From: Shewanella hanedai
GTDB lineage: Bacteria > Pseudomonadota > Gammaproteobacteria > Enterobacterales > Shewanellaceae
Length of the DNA stretch: 64,000 nucleotides
Assembly: GCF_007197645.1 (NCBI RefSeq)
Contig: NZ_VKGK01000007.1
Coordinates: 124,001 to 188,000 of the forward strand
Direction: 5' to 3'
A model generated the notes under the pieces. That model saw nothing but the letters and a program-made list of their open reading frames with translations. It made no database searches and was not told where the DNA came from. The position numbers and the translations under genes were made by a program. Each line of letters begins with the position of its first letter. Position 1 is the first letter of the stretch. Positions 1-8,557 of the stretch are shown here, piece after piece.

Positions 1-651
1 TATAATTACTTTTTCTTCAGGGCTCAGTGCGACGTTACTTAACCAAGAGCTGATAAAGGACTCTATTGAGCTATCTGTAAAAGCTTCATCTGCTTTGAAG
101 TTTTTATCTTGGATAACTCTTACTGGGTTAAGGTAGCCATCTTTTATTGCTTCCTGAAAAAGGTAAGAATAAATGACATTACCTCCAACAGTTTCAATCT
201 GTTCAGGTGACATGTAAGAGCTAATAATTAGTATCTTGGCAGAAGGTGAAGCTTTCTTGATTTTTGGAAGGAGCTCTTTTATTGTTTTTGCATCAGTCTC
301 ATAAAGTATATATAGGTTGCTAACAGAGTAAGCGGTTGGGTTATCAATGAACTTTTGAGGATTGGCAACATCCCATTTTGACATTGGAATGGAGGCGGAG
401 TGAAATGCAGACTGTAGTTGAGCTCTCAGGATTGTTAGCGTAGCCATAACAGTTGTAGTTTCAATTAACTCTACATTGGAAATTGCTTCGACTATTATGC
501 TAGTTTTTCCTGTGCCTGTCGGCATTACCAGTATTGATACATCTTCTTTAGATTGCATTGCCGCAGCTATCGCATTCACTGCATCTTGTTGGTAGTAACG
601 AAGCTTAGTTGGCTCTTGATATTGGCGCTCATCAGTACTTGAATTGGTCAT
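1..651 (-). CDS. Superfamily II helicase-like protein, C-terminus cut by window edge
   Basis: An open frame reads from position 651 leftwards off the window, giving 217 residues. Residues 18-50 carry an LRYYQQDAV segment and a Walker A motif MPTGTGKT (43-50), as in the helicase domain of restriction enzymes and related DEAD-box proteins. Residues 161-178 (YSYLFQEAIKDGYLNPVR) match the segment that follows motif III in type I and III restriction helicases. Motif II is not a normal DExH: the expected place reads LYILYETDA, and motif III reads IISS rather than TATP. I chose the ATG at 651 because GGAAG lies five bases upstream; an in-frame ATG at 663 has no visible ribosome site. It starts 26 bases after the HNH gene ends, so it is probably the last visible gene of the defence operon. 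Nuclease or other C-terminal domains would lie outside the window. Confidence 0.7.
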   Translation of the reverse strand, partial: MTNSSTDERQYQEPTKLRYYQQDAVNAIAAAMQSKEDVSILVMPTGTGKTSIIVEAISNVELIETTTVMATLTILRAQLQSAFHSASIPMSKWDVANPQKFIDNPTAYSVSNLYILYETDAKTIKELLPKIKKASPSAKILIISSYMSPEQIETVGGNVIYSYLFQEAIKDGYLNPVRVIQDKNFKADEAFTDSSIESFISSWLSNVALSPEEKVII

Positions 652-677
652 TTCAACTTCCATGTTTTTAATTATTA

Positions 678-1409
678 TTAGGTGTTAGAGCTATCGATTA
701 TCTGCTTTAATTTCTCAATACTCATTGCTGGCTTTCCTGTGTGGAGCATGGCGTGACAGTTGGGGCACACGGGGATTAGGTCATTAATCGGATCGACTTG
801 GTAGCTTTTGCCAATAGTGGCTATATCGACTTTATGATGAACATGGATGAAGCCTTTACCTATCGAACCATAGATGGCTTCAAAGTTAAAATCACAGACC
901 TTGCAGATGGAACCATACTTGTCTATACAAGCAGCTCTTGCTTTAGGGTCACGTTCATAGGCGTTGATGGTAACTTGCTTTACAGCTCCCTCAGTGAACT
1001 CTGTAGTCTGCTCATGGACTTCATCGGGGTAAACAGCTTGTAGAGTTAATTTTGCTCTATATGAGTCCACCAGCGTTCTTATAGTGACTTGGTCACCTTT
1101 GCCTTGAGCTACATAATATTCCAAATGTTTATCTACAGATTGCAGCACAAATTTAAACTGTACAGAGGTTAATGAGTCTTCAAATCGGTATAAATAATAC
1201 TTTGTCGCTGGGATGTTTATGGTGTGTTTATACTCAACGCCTTTGGGCATGGCCAATACTGCATCTAGGCAGTATTTTGCAGAGGCTTTGTTTAAGCCTG
1301 TCTCCTTCGTGACAATCTCAATAGCATCATTTGCCTTTAGCTGACCGGATTGAACTTGCAAGCCTAAATCAAATACTGGTTCATATTGAGTTGAGCTAAT
1401 TTTAGCCAT
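678..1409 (-). CDS. HNH endonuclease family protein (McrA-like HNH at C-terminus)
   Basis: This 243-residue protein has a clear zinc-bound HNH nuclease module at its C-terminus. Cys169 and Cys172 pair with Cys215 and Cys218 as a likely structural zinc site, His191-His192 supply the catalytic histidine, Asn209 the middle residue and His219 or His223 the last. The approach ERDPKARAACI and the HVHH...NDLIPVCPNCHAMLH pattern are typical of McrA-related HNH enzymes. Residues 1-140 match nothing I recognise and may be the substrate-sensing part. The start has AGGA seven bases upstream. It lies 46 bases downstream of the PtuB-like gene and 26 upstream of the helicase gene, so it probably belongs to the same operon. 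HNH enzymes in such settings usually cut foreign or modified DNA; the target here is unknown. Confidence 0.8.
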   Translation of the reverse strand: MAKISSTQYEPVFDLGLQVQSGQLKANDAIEIVTKETGLNKASAKYCLDAVLAMPKGVEYKHTINIPATKYYLYRFEDSLTSVQFKFVLQSVDKHLEYYVAQGKGDQVTIRTLVDSYRAKLTLQAVYPDEVHEQTTEFTEGAVKQVTINAYERDPKARAACIDKYGSICKVCDFNFEAIYGSIGKGFIHVHHKVDIATIGKSYQVDPINDLIPVCPNCHAMLHTGKPAMSIEKLKQIIDSSNT

Positions 1410-1455
1410 CGACTGTTCCTGAATTTGAGGCCTAGCTAGGCTGCTAATCTAAAAG

Positions 1456-2319
1456 TTAGATATAAACTCCGTCCAAAACTCCATCATAGTCAGGCTTATG
1501 GCGCAAACTGTCCAAGTAAGCAACACTGAAGCTTGAGAATGGTTCTTTTTTATCTCGCTTCTTACGTAATCGGCATATGGCTTCTTCATAAGCGAGATCG
1601 TTGTCGGCATCGCCAGTTTCCAGTTTATTGAAATATCTCACGGCAGCCTTGACATCTTTATCAATATAGTCACGCAGCTCAATACGGCATCGCACAAAGT
1701 CAGAGTGATTGATGTTATAATATTCAATCGATTTGTCTGCTCGGGAAAATTTTCGTGCATGTTTTTCTTTCGAAAATCTAGGCATAGCCTCGCCATCAGG
1801 CTTGAACTCTAGCAATTGCACATCAGTCGCTTTTAGCGGATCTAATAGTATCGGCTGCTCTTCTTCCAAGTCACAAGTAGGCATCTTCGCACGGCTGGCC
1901 TCTTCACATAAGGGAAAGTGGTCAGCCTTTCCGCCTGTCTTGCCTGTTTCTACATCGGTTCGGCGACGATTTGCGACAATACAGCTAAAACGATAATTTT
2001 GAAGACAAAAAGCTAGCCACCAGTAACCTCCATGAGGCACGGTTGTTTTCAGCGTTTCTTGTACACGCTTCTTGGGGCGAAAATGGTCCACATCCACATC
2101 AGTACCCGCCTGTGGTGCTTCTGTGTACCAACACTTGTGATTAAACAAAGTTGCCAACACTGGCTTTATGGCTTTCCAGTGTTCCTGATTTTTATTAATT
2201 ATATCAGAGCGTTCACCTTCATCTTTTGCTGCCAACAAAGAATCAGTGAGTTGTTGCGCTTTTTCTTGCCATCCGTCAGGGATCGGAAGTCGGTTAAAGT
2301 CTATTTCCAAGTGTCTCAT
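1456..2319 (-). CDS. ptuB: PtuB-like HNH nuclease of a Septu-type defence pair
   Basis: This 287-residue protein is encoded directly after the PtuA-like ATPase gene, overlapping it by four bases (ATGA), which suggests coupled translation and a complex. The pattern C-x-Y at 63-65, DVDHFRPK at 76-83, YWWLAF at 99-104 and N117-RRR is the layout of PtuB nucleases (TIGR02646-type), in which the His of D-H-F-R-P is catalytic. In the family the first Cys is usually followed by a second two residues on (CxYC) and another pair occurs near the NxxK block; here Thr66 and Ile/Val stand in those places, with single Cys63 and Cys113 left. Fold and catalysis may therefore not depend on a complete zinc site. 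In Septu systems the ATPase regulates the nuclease during phage infection; the assignment rests on motif and gene pairing, not on a search. Confidence 0.7.
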   Translation of the reverse strand: MRHLEIDFNRLPIPDGWQEKAQQLTDSLLAAKDEGERSDIINKNQEHWKAIKPVLATLFNHKCWYTEAPQAGTDVDVDHFRPKKRVQETLKTTVPHGGYWWLAFCLQNYRFSCIVANRRRTDVETGKTGGKADHFPLCEEASRAKMPTCDLEEEQPILLDPLKATDVQLLEFKPDGEAMPRFSKEKHARKFSRADKSIEYYNINHSDFVRCRIELRDYIDKDVKAAVRYFNKLETGDADNDLAYEEAICRLRKKRDKKEPFSSFSVAYLDSLRHKPDYDGVLDGVYI

Positions 2320-3974
2320 TCTTGGTTTCCTTCACTCTCGGCTGCCAACATGCGCTGCACAATCGCTTTGGCGCGCTCTTTCCGGATTTTCTTAAGTTTT
2401 GGTGTTTCACTATCCGAATCAGCTTCTCTCTCTACCTCTCGGCGTATACGTAAATATTGAGCATACTCATCGTCCCAATGTGTAGTGGTAAAGCCGAGCC
2501 CTTCCAGTACTCGGTCAATTTTTCTTAACCGTCCAGCTTGAATCACCGTCAACTTCGTTTTTTCCGTAAAAAGTCTACGTAATCTCAGTAAGCGCTCTGT
2601 TGAATTATCCAGTGTCGTTCGCAAACCAAACATGTCGCTGGTGAGAATTCCACTATAGCCCATGCCTCTAGGGCTTTCTTCTGGTTCTTGCGCGTGCACT
2701 TGATAATCACTGTCTCGCCACATTACCTGCACTTGTTCTTTTTCTAATTCTGCAATCGCTAGCGGATGGTGGGTAACCATCAGCAAGTGGCTTGTTTCAT
2801 GATTAGGTACAAACTCACGTAAAAACTTGAGGTACTTCACCGCCCATGATGGGTTCAGGTGAGTATCGGGTTCGTCGAGTAAAAATAATGAGTCTTTGCC
2901 GCCGGTAAACTTGAGCAAGCCTAAAACTGTAAGTAACTGCTGTTCACCTTCACTGAGTTCACGGAAGGTGAGTGGTTCTTGACTACTGGTTACTTTTACT
3001 CGAATACTGACTTCCGAAATAATTTCAGACAGTAAAGTGCTTTCTAGCATTTTAAATAGTTCGTCAGCACTAAGATTTTTGGCGAAATCTCGCAGGGCAT
3101 CCACATCGGGTAAAAAAAGATGGAAAAACTCGTTGCGAATGTTACTACCTGTTAAGGAAGTATCCTCCTGTCGAGTCACTTTTACTGGCGAAAGTGTATA
3201 TTTAATCAGCTCATCCAGAAAACGGCGCACTACACCACGCGCCCCCCAAAATAACTCGCCCTTTTTCTTGGCCCAGCCGGGTTGGCGCATAACGAAGTGT
3301 ATGCTGTCTAAGCCTTCAATACCCAAATGCTCATGCAAAAACGCCTTTTCTGCACTGTCTTTTTCAGATAAGAAAAACGCCAGCAATACGAACTGGCTAT
3401 GGTGTGGTTTGGCATAGAACAGTGGACGAATATCACCTTTCAAATCAAGCTCATCTTTGAGCAACCGACGGTAAAAGTCAGTGCGATGCTTTTTAAAGTG
3501 GTTTTCTAAACGGTCGCTGGGGCCTGAATAGTAAGCAAATACATAGTTCGGCAGGTAAGGCGCATCTCCTTCTTTATCGCGTTTAACTTTTGAAAAAGGT
3601 ATGACTTTGCTTGAAGTCGTTTTAGAGAACATGTCCGGTGCGTCGTCATTTAATAAATCGCGAACATTCACTTCATATTGTTTTGCCAAGGTGCCGCGTG
3701 ATGGATCTGCATCGATGGTTATTTCCAGCCAGCGGTCACTGGGCTGGTTGGGTTTATGTTGCTCACCCAATCGATAATTCAGTACATAAGAAAATGGTGG
3801 GGCTTCGCCTAAATCCAAGTTGCGAAATATGGAAACCAAGGCTTCCAGTACGTTGGATTTACCAGATCCATTGCAACCCACCACCACTGTCATCAGGTGC
3901 TCTTCGTCAAAGTCCACCTTCACGTTTTCAAGGTTTTTAAAGAGCGAACGTATATGCAGTTTATCAACTTTCAT
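2316..3974 (-). CDS. ptuA: PtuA-like AAA/ABC-type ATPase of a Septu-type defence pair
   Basis: This 552-residue SMC/ABC-like ATPase has Walker A GCNGSGKS at 33-40, the signature LSEGEQQ near 340, Walker B FLLDEPDTHLNP near 365-375 and the switch histidine in VTHHPLA near 400. The layout fits the ATPases found beside HNH nucleases in Septu systems and those often annotated as restriction-system-associated ATPases. The roughly 130 residues after the ATPase core have no motif I recognise. AAGGA lies six bases before the ATG. The gene begins 22 bases after hsdS and overlaps the nuclease gene by four bases, so the pair is embedded in the type I operon. Other ATPase plus nuclease pairs (Gabija- or OLD-like) fit less well because no TOPRIM domain is visible. 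Confidence 0.75.
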   Translation of the reverse strand: MKVDKLHIRSLFKNLENVKVDFDEEHLMTVVVGCNGSGKSNVLEALVSIFRNLDLGEAPPFSYVLNYRLGEQHKPNQPSDRWLEITIDADPSRGTLAKQYEVNVRDLLNDDAPDMFSKTTSSKVIPFSKVKRDKEGDAPYLPNYVFAYYSGPSDRLENHFKKHRTDFYRRLLKDELDLKGDIRPLFYAKPHHSQFVLLAFFLSEKDSAEKAFLHEHLGIEGLDSIHFVMRQPGWAKKKGELFWGARGVVRRFLDELIKYTLSPVKVTRQEDTSLTGSNIRNEFFHLFLPDVDALRDFAKNLSADELFKMLESTLLSEIISEVSIRVKVTSSQEPLTFRELSEGEQQLLTVLGLLKFTGGKDSLFLLDEPDTHLNPSWAVKYLKFLREFVPNHETSHLLMVTHHPLAIAELEKEQVQVMWRDSDYQVHAQEPEESPRGMGYSGILTSDMFGLRTTLDNSTERLLRLRRLFTEKTKLTVIQAGRLRKIDRVLEGLGFTTTHWDDEYAQYLRIRREVEREADSDSETPKLKKIRKERAKAIVQRMLAAESEGNQE

Positions 3975-3996
3975 GGTTCATCCTTAACCTTGTGTT

Positions 3997-5610
3997 TTAT
4001 TCATTAGTGTCAGACTTTGCCAAAGCGAACCAATCCTGTTCATCATCACTACGTTCTACTTTTACAATCGATTTATCCACTGTCATGGCCTGACGGATAT
4101 CGAGGAAAAACGTCTCTAGCTGATCGGTGTTGCTGTCACTTGGGTAACCTGCAGCCACTAACAATTGCTGGCCGCTGAGTGGCTTTCCGGCTTCTTTTAA
4201 GGCTTCAATGACTTTAATCATTTGTTTGCTACCTGTCTTTTTTTTAAACGCTTTGCGTTTAGGCTTGGGCTGTTTCTTTATTGCTTCACGTTCGGCTTTG
4301 ATGCGCTCAAGCAGGGCTTTAGCGCTGTTTTCACCAGTTATCAATGACGGGTTAGCGGCGCGCCAATCGGCGGTGAGTTCGCCTCTGAAGGCTTTAGCGA
4401 GTATTGACTGGGTGAGATTGTTGACTCGATCTTGTGCGGTATTAACCTGAGCTTCGACTTTATCTGCGAAGGCGAAAAGCTCTTCGACACGACGGACGAT
4501 CTCGGTTTGCTCTTCAGTTGAAGGTATAGGAATAGGGTATGCACGAATATCCTTCATGTTAACTCTTGGAACAGTGCTTCCAATTGTTTTAGATTGGACA
4601 ATGCTCAATATTTTATCTGAATTAAGGACAATAGTGAGATATCTAGAGCTAACTTCTACTCCCGCTCGAATCAAAACCATTCGTTGTCCAAGACATAGCT
4701 CAACATCAGCTGGAATTTGACAAGCTATGCCTACAGTGCCCTCCCGGCTATATAAAATATCGTCAGGTTCAGGCTTTAATCTTTGTATTCTATCTTCATA
4801 AACATCCTCGCTAACAAAACCTTGATTAGTTAAATCTAAGTAAAATGGATTAAAGGCTGTAGTACGAATACAGTACTTTCCGTTGTTACTCCACTTAGGT
4901 GTCGAGTGAGGGCAGTCAACAATATTACTTGTTACTTCTGAAAGTAGTCTGTCACTCCATGCAGATACACCAGTTTTCCCACGCCACTCTTCTGTCAACT
5001 TGCCACTGACGGCGGCGGCGAGGACGGATTGGCGGAATGATTTCAAGATGGCGGGTATGGCATCGAGGCGGGCTTTGGTGCTTTCCACCTGCGCAAGCAG
5101 TTCATCAAGCTTGTCGGCAATGACTTTTTGTTCGGCTTGTGGGGCTAAACGAAATGGTATCGTCTTAGCTGTAGCCCCAGAAAGCTCTTTAAATGTTGTA
5201 CCAGAACCTAAGCTCTCAGCTAAATCACGAATACTTTTGAGGTAATAAAAAGCATAAGTTGAATTAACTTGCTCCGTAAAAACAAAGTTCTTAAAACCTT
5301 GATTAGTACAGATTGGATTTTCAGCTATAACAACATAGCCTATTGGGGCGCGACTACTAAATAGCAGAGCTCCTTTAGGCATTAATTTAGCAGAGCTTGA
5401 GTCGTAGCCTTCTTGGCTTAAATCTCTAGCACCATGCGATATAAATTTGCTTTTATATTTGCTTAAATCTGCGGGCGTAAGCCAGGCAATCTCACTACCT
5501 GGAGTTGCAAAGTTGTCTGGATTACCAGCTTTGGGAGTGCCTCCTGCTACCACATTAGCTATATTGCCAATAGGCTGTTCTAACCACCCCTCAGGAATCA
5601 CTTGGCTCAT
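3997..5610 (-). CDS. hsdS: Type I restriction-modification specificity subunit HsdS with C-terminal extension
   Basis: HsdS determines which DNA sequence the type I complex recognises. The 537-residue protein has the classic two target-recognition domains: the first runs from the N-terminus (SQVIPEGWLEQPIG, then PKGALLFSSRAPIG) to about 150, the second from about 225 to 360. Each is followed by a conserved helical spacer (PQAEQKVIADKLDELLAQVE and TEEQTEIVRRVEELFAFADK). After residue 420 comes a lysine-rich linker and a segment of about 80 residues (KVIEALKEAGKPLSGQQLLVAAG onward) that looks like a winged helix and is not part of the standard HsdS fold. Its ATG overlaps the hsdM stop as ATGA. 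Together with HsdM it would form the methyltransferase, and with HsdR the restriction enzyme. The recognised site cannot be read from sequence. Confidence 0.93.
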   Translation of the reverse strand: MSQVIPEGWLEQPIGNIANVVAGGTPKAGNPDNFATPGSEIAWLTPADLSKYKSKFISHGARDLSQEGYDSSSAKLMPKGALLFSSRAPIGYVVIAENPICTNQGFKNFVFTEQVNSTYAFYYLKSIRDLAESLGSGTTFKELSGATAKTIPFRLAPQAEQKVIADKLDELLAQVESTKARLDAIPAILKSFRQSVLAAAVSGKLTEEWRGKTGVSAWSDRLLSEVTSNIVDCPHSTPKWSNNGKYCIRTTAFNPFYLDLTNQGFVSEDVYEDRIQRLKPEPDDILYSREGTVGIACQIPADVELCLGQRMVLIRAGVEVSSRYLTIVLNSDKILSIVQSKTIGSTVPRVNMKDIRAYPIPIPSTEEQTEIVRRVEELFAFADKVEAQVNTAQDRVNNLTQSILAKAFRGELTADWRAANPSLITGENSAKALLERIKAEREAIKKQPKPKRKAFKKKTGSKQMIKVIEALKEAGKPLSGQQLLVAAGYPSDSNTDQLETFFLDIRQAMTVDKSIVKVERSDDEQDWFALAKSDTNE

Positions 5611-7214
5611 CCCTTCACCTCTAACTCAGTACCTAGTGATTTCATTAAAGCCTCAAGATCGGCTAATGCACCTTTGAGCTCTGTCATGGCTTCACCTGCG
5701 AGTTCTTCAGGTGTGCCTAATGTCGCAGCATCGACGTTGTTGGCATCTTTAAGCCAGCTAATATCTAGCGAGTCACCTTTGCTATCGCGGATGAATTCAC
5801 GGCTAAATACTCTCCAACGGCTGTGCGCTACTCTTTGCTGCGCTTTCTCGGCTCCTTGTTGTGCTTTCTCGCTTATATCTAAACCTTGATTAACCACAGA
5901 ATCATCAACTTCAGCTTCTTCAGCATTAAACGACCATTCACCTTCCTTACGGTCAGTTAGTGGTAGGTTATAAACTGCTTCAAATGGCGTTAAGTGTTGC
6001 TCACCAAATGGGGTGCGCTTGCCAAAGTTGGGCATGTTGGTACGTAGATCATATATCCAAGTATTCTCAGTACAATTCTCTTCTTGGCGGATATCCTTTT
6101 CAGAGCCTTTAGTAAAGAACAGTACGTTAGTCTTGACGCCTGCGGCATAGAAGATGCCTGTAGGTAAGCGCAAGATAGTATGTAGATTGCACTTGTTCAT
6201 GAGATCCGTGCGGATACTGGTTCCTACTCCCGCTTCAAACAAGACGTTATCAGGCAATACTACGGCAGCGCGGCCACCAGCTTTCAGGTTACGATAGATA
6301 TGCTGCAAGAACGCCAATTGCTTATTACTGGTAGGGTAAGTTAAATCATCACGAGTGATAGAAGCATCACCGCCTTTGCTGGTACCAAAGGGTGGGTTCG
6401 CAAGAATGATATCCGCTTTTGGTAGTGCAGCGCCGACTTGGCCTAATGAGTTACCTAAATGCACCACGCCTTCGTCGTCGCCTTCCATGCCATGCAGTAG
6501 GCAGTTCATCAGGGCTAAGCGGCGAGTTGATGGTACTAACTCAACACCAACAAAGGCATTGTGTTTTTGAAAGTCGGCTTGATTTTGCGTTAGCTCAATA
6601 TAGTCATCAGTTTTGGCTTTCATGTAGCTGTCAGCTGCAATCAAGAAGCCCGCAGTACCTGCAGCTGGGTCTTGAATGACTTCACCAGGCTGAGGATTGA
6701 TAACCCGCACCATTGAGTCAATTAAGGCTCGCGGAGTGAAGTACTGACCTGCACCTGATTTAGTTTCGCTGGCGTTCTTCTCTAACAAGCCTTCGTACAA
6801 GTCACCTAAGCCATCTTTTTGGGCACTGAACCAGTCGATAGAATCAAGTGATTTGATCAGCTGCTTTAAGTGGCGAGGTTCACGCAGGCGGGTTTGGGCA
6901 TCGGCGTAGATTGCAAGGATCAGCGGATCGGCGTGCAGGGTGTTACCTTCAGCATCTTTACCTGTCGATAAAGTGAGTAGCATGCGCTTATAGTCATCAA
7001 GCAGGTTTAAGCCATCTTTGTCGCTTAAGTCACTCCAGCGACAGCCCGTTGGCAAGGTGTGCTTATTCAGTAGCCCAGCTTCTGTGTTCTCATGCACCAT
7101 CTTGATAAACAGCAGTAGCACTAGCTCGGTAACGTAATCAGAATAGTTAATACCGTCGTCACGCAGTACGTCACAGAGGTTCCACAGTTTTTGTACTATA
7201 TCGTTGTTGCTCAT
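5607..7214 (-). CDS. hsdM: Type I restriction-modification DNA methyltransferase HsdM
   Basis: HsdM transfers methyl groups from S-adenosylmethionine to adenine in the site chosen by HsdS. The 535-residue protein has an HsdM N-terminal helical domain (NNDIVQKLWNLCDVLRDDG), the cofactor motif DPAAGTAGFL near 182-191 and the catalytic NPPF near 272, all intact. The segment KSGAGQYFTPRALIDSMV just before motif I is also standard. I prefer the ATG at 7214 over a TTG at 7226 because GAGA sits seven bases upstream of the ATG. The gene follows fic by 55 bases and overlaps hsdS by four bases. No inactivating change is visible, so methylation is probably functional. Confidence 0.95.
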   Translation of the reverse strand: MSNNDIVQKLWNLCDVLRDDGINYSDYVTELVLLLFIKMVHENTEAGLLNKHTLPTGCRWSDLSDKDGLNLLDDYKRMLLTLSTGKDAEGNTLHADPLILAIYADAQTRLREPRHLKQLIKSLDSIDWFSAQKDGLGDLYEGLLEKNASETKSGAGQYFTPRALIDSMVRVINPQPGEVIQDPAAGTAGFLIAADSYMKAKTDDYIELTQNQADFQKHNAFVGVELVPSTRRLALMNCLLHGMEGDDEGVVHLGNSLGQVGAALPKADIILANPPFGTSKGGDASITRDDLTYPTSNKQLAFLQHIYRNLKAGGRAAVVLPDNVLFEAGVGTSIRTDLMNKCNLHTILRLPTGIFYAAGVKTNVLFFTKGSEKDIRQEENCTENTWIYDLRTNMPNFGKRTPFGEQHLTPFEAVYNLPLTDRKEGEWSFNAEEAEVDDSVVNQGLDISEKAQQGAEKAQQRVAHSRWRVFSREFIRDSKGDSLDISWLKDANNVDAATLGTPEELAGEAMTELKGALADLEALMKSLGTELEVKG

Positions 7215-7269
7215 AATATGTCTCAATCTTAAAATAATTTGGTTTAAATTCTGTTACTGATGCAGTGGC

Positions 7270-8427
7270 TTACTTTGTGGTTGCATTAGTACTTTCTTTT
7301 GCGCTATCGGCATCAAAATAAGAGCTGAACTGATTACTGTCTTTGGTCATCAGAGTTACAAATTTCGGGTGAACAAATAGCTTTTCTTTGCCCGATTGCA
7401 GCTCTTCAAGTACGCCAATATCACATAGCTGCTTTAGGTAGACTGAGGCGGTTTGACGTTTAGCTAAGCCACTTTCAACCAAGTTTTGAATGCGGCAGTA
7501 GGGCTGCTCGAAGATCACCTGTACTAGCTCATAGCTGTAGATTTTAGGTAGCTGCTGACGCACATATTCAGTGGTGTGTTCTATCAGTTCGCGGGCCGCT
7601 GCGATTTTATGGGTGGTCCACTTAGCGGTTTGCTCGACGGCATTGAGGATAAAGATGATCCACGGTTGCCACTCCTGCTTGGTGGTTACGTTCAACAGCA
7701 AGCGGTAATAATCTTGCTTATTAGCGACGATATAACGGCTGAGATACAAGATAGGTGCACTAAGCAGTTGTTGGTCGATAAGGTAGAGGATATTCAGCAC
7801 ACGACCTGTACGGCCATTACCATCGATAAAAGGATGGATAGCTTCAAATTGGTAATGAGCCATGGCCATTTTAATCAGTGGATCAACATCATCTTGATTG
7901 TGTAGAAAAGCTTCCCAGTTACTGAGCAAGTCTCGAATAACGTTCTCGCCTGCTGGTGGGGTATAGATAACTTCACCAGTGGCCTGATTGGTTAAGCTAG
8001 TACCAGGTACTTTACGCACATCCATCTGTACCGATTTAATGGTACTGCAAATCTTTAATGCGGTGGTAACACATAAAGGCCTGCTGGTCAGTTCTGTAAA
8101 GCCTTGGTATAGGGCGGTGCGATAACGCAGCGCCTCTTTGGTCATGGGGTCGGCTTGGCTATCTTCCTGAGCGTACTGGAATAGCTTGTCGGTAGTGGTG
8201 ACGATGTTTTCTATCTCACTACTGCCTTGCGCTTCAAGTAGTGGCAGTAAGTTGATGAGTAGCCCTTGGTTTGGCAACAACTCTCCCGCTTGCTTTAGTT
8301 CGGCAAGGGCGGCACGTGCTGGAATACAGGCTTTTAGTATGAGTAAGGTTTCGGCTAACTCCCCAAGATCGCTCCCTAGCGGCAGTGGGGGTAAATGGTT
8401 GTATGCTTGTTCAGCTTGCCATTTCAT
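7270..8427 (-). CDS. fic: Fic-domain AMPylase-type protein with N-terminal inhibitory helix and C-terminal winged helix
   Basis: The Fic core motif HPFIDGNGRTGR is complete, so nucleotide transfer (typically AMPylation) is chemically possible. An inhibitory motif of the (S/T)xxxE(G/N) type, SSEIEN, lies in the N-terminal third, placing it among self-inhibited Fic proteins with the switch helix in front. The last 120 residues form a winged helix-turn-helix, as in the closely similar S. oneidensis protein SO4266. I start it at the ATG at 8427 (MKWQAEQAYNH), with AAGAAGG ten bases upstream; an upstream ATG at 8454 has no ribosome site and falls inside an operator-like half-site. The gene opens the fic-hsdM-hsdS-ptuAB operon. 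The winged helix and the neighbouring repeats suggest it may regulate its own operon, which is inference. Its AMPylation target is unknown. Confidence 0.92.
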   Translation of the reverse strand: MKWQAEQAYNHLPPLPLGSDLGELAETLLILKACIPARAALAELKQAGELLPNQGLLINLLPLLEAQGSSEIENIVTTTDKLFQYAQEDSQADPMTKEALRYRTALYQGFTELTSRPLCVTTALKICSTIKSVQMDVRKVPGTSLTNQATGEVIYTPPAGENVIRDLLSNWEAFLHNQDDVDPLIKMAMAHYQFEAIHPFIDGNGRTGRVLNILYLIDQQLLSAPILYLSRYIVANKQDYYRLLLNVTTKQEWQPWIIFILNAVEQTAKWTTHKIAAARELIEHTTEYVRQQLPKIYSYELVQVIFEQPYCRIQNLVESGLAKRQTASVYLKQLCDIGVLEELQSGKEKLFVHPKFVTLMTKDSNQFSSYFDADSAKESTNATTK

Positions 8428-8445
8428 GTTCAAAAAACCTTCTTT

Positions 8446-8454
8446 TATCGACAT
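8446..8454. promoter_or_regulatory. Half-site of the ATGTCGAT repeat family
   Basis: TATCGACAT matches one arm of the three upstream inverted repeats and lies 19 bases before the chosen fic start. It is probably in the transcribed leader. It may be a weak fourth operator or chance. Confidence 0.4.
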
Positions 8455-8476
8455 AAATAGATATTGCAGTGAGCTT

Positions 8477-8495
8477 ATGTCGATTCAATCGACAT
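8477..8495. promoter_or_regulatory. Operator-like perfect inverted repeat, ATGTCGAT family, copy 1
   Basis: ATGTCGATT-C-AATCGACAT is a perfect palindrome with nine-base arms and a one-base centre. It lies 50 bases upstream of the fic start in the intergenic region, and two more copies follow at roughly 40-base intervals (centres 8486, 8526, 8567). The spacing near four helical turns suggests cooperative binding of a dimeric regulator. Confidence 0.75.
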
Positions 8496-8516
8496 GTAAA
8501 GAAAACATGTTTATAA

Positions 8517-8535
8517 AAGTTGATTTAATCGACAT
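8517..8535. promoter_or_regulatory. Operator-like inverted repeat, ATGTCGAT family, copy 2
   Basis: AAGTTGATT-T-AATCGACAT keeps the right arm exactly and has two mismatches in the left arm. It shares length and centre geometry with copies 1 and 3, so it is probably a weaker site for the same protein. Confidence 0.65.
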
Positions 8536-8557
8536 GAATGGCGTGTTTTGAGTCGTT

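Noticed and set aside
8428..8454. Longer fic start at 8454
   Set aside because: No ribosome site, and the codons fall in a half-operator; the ATG at 8427 fits the homologue start.
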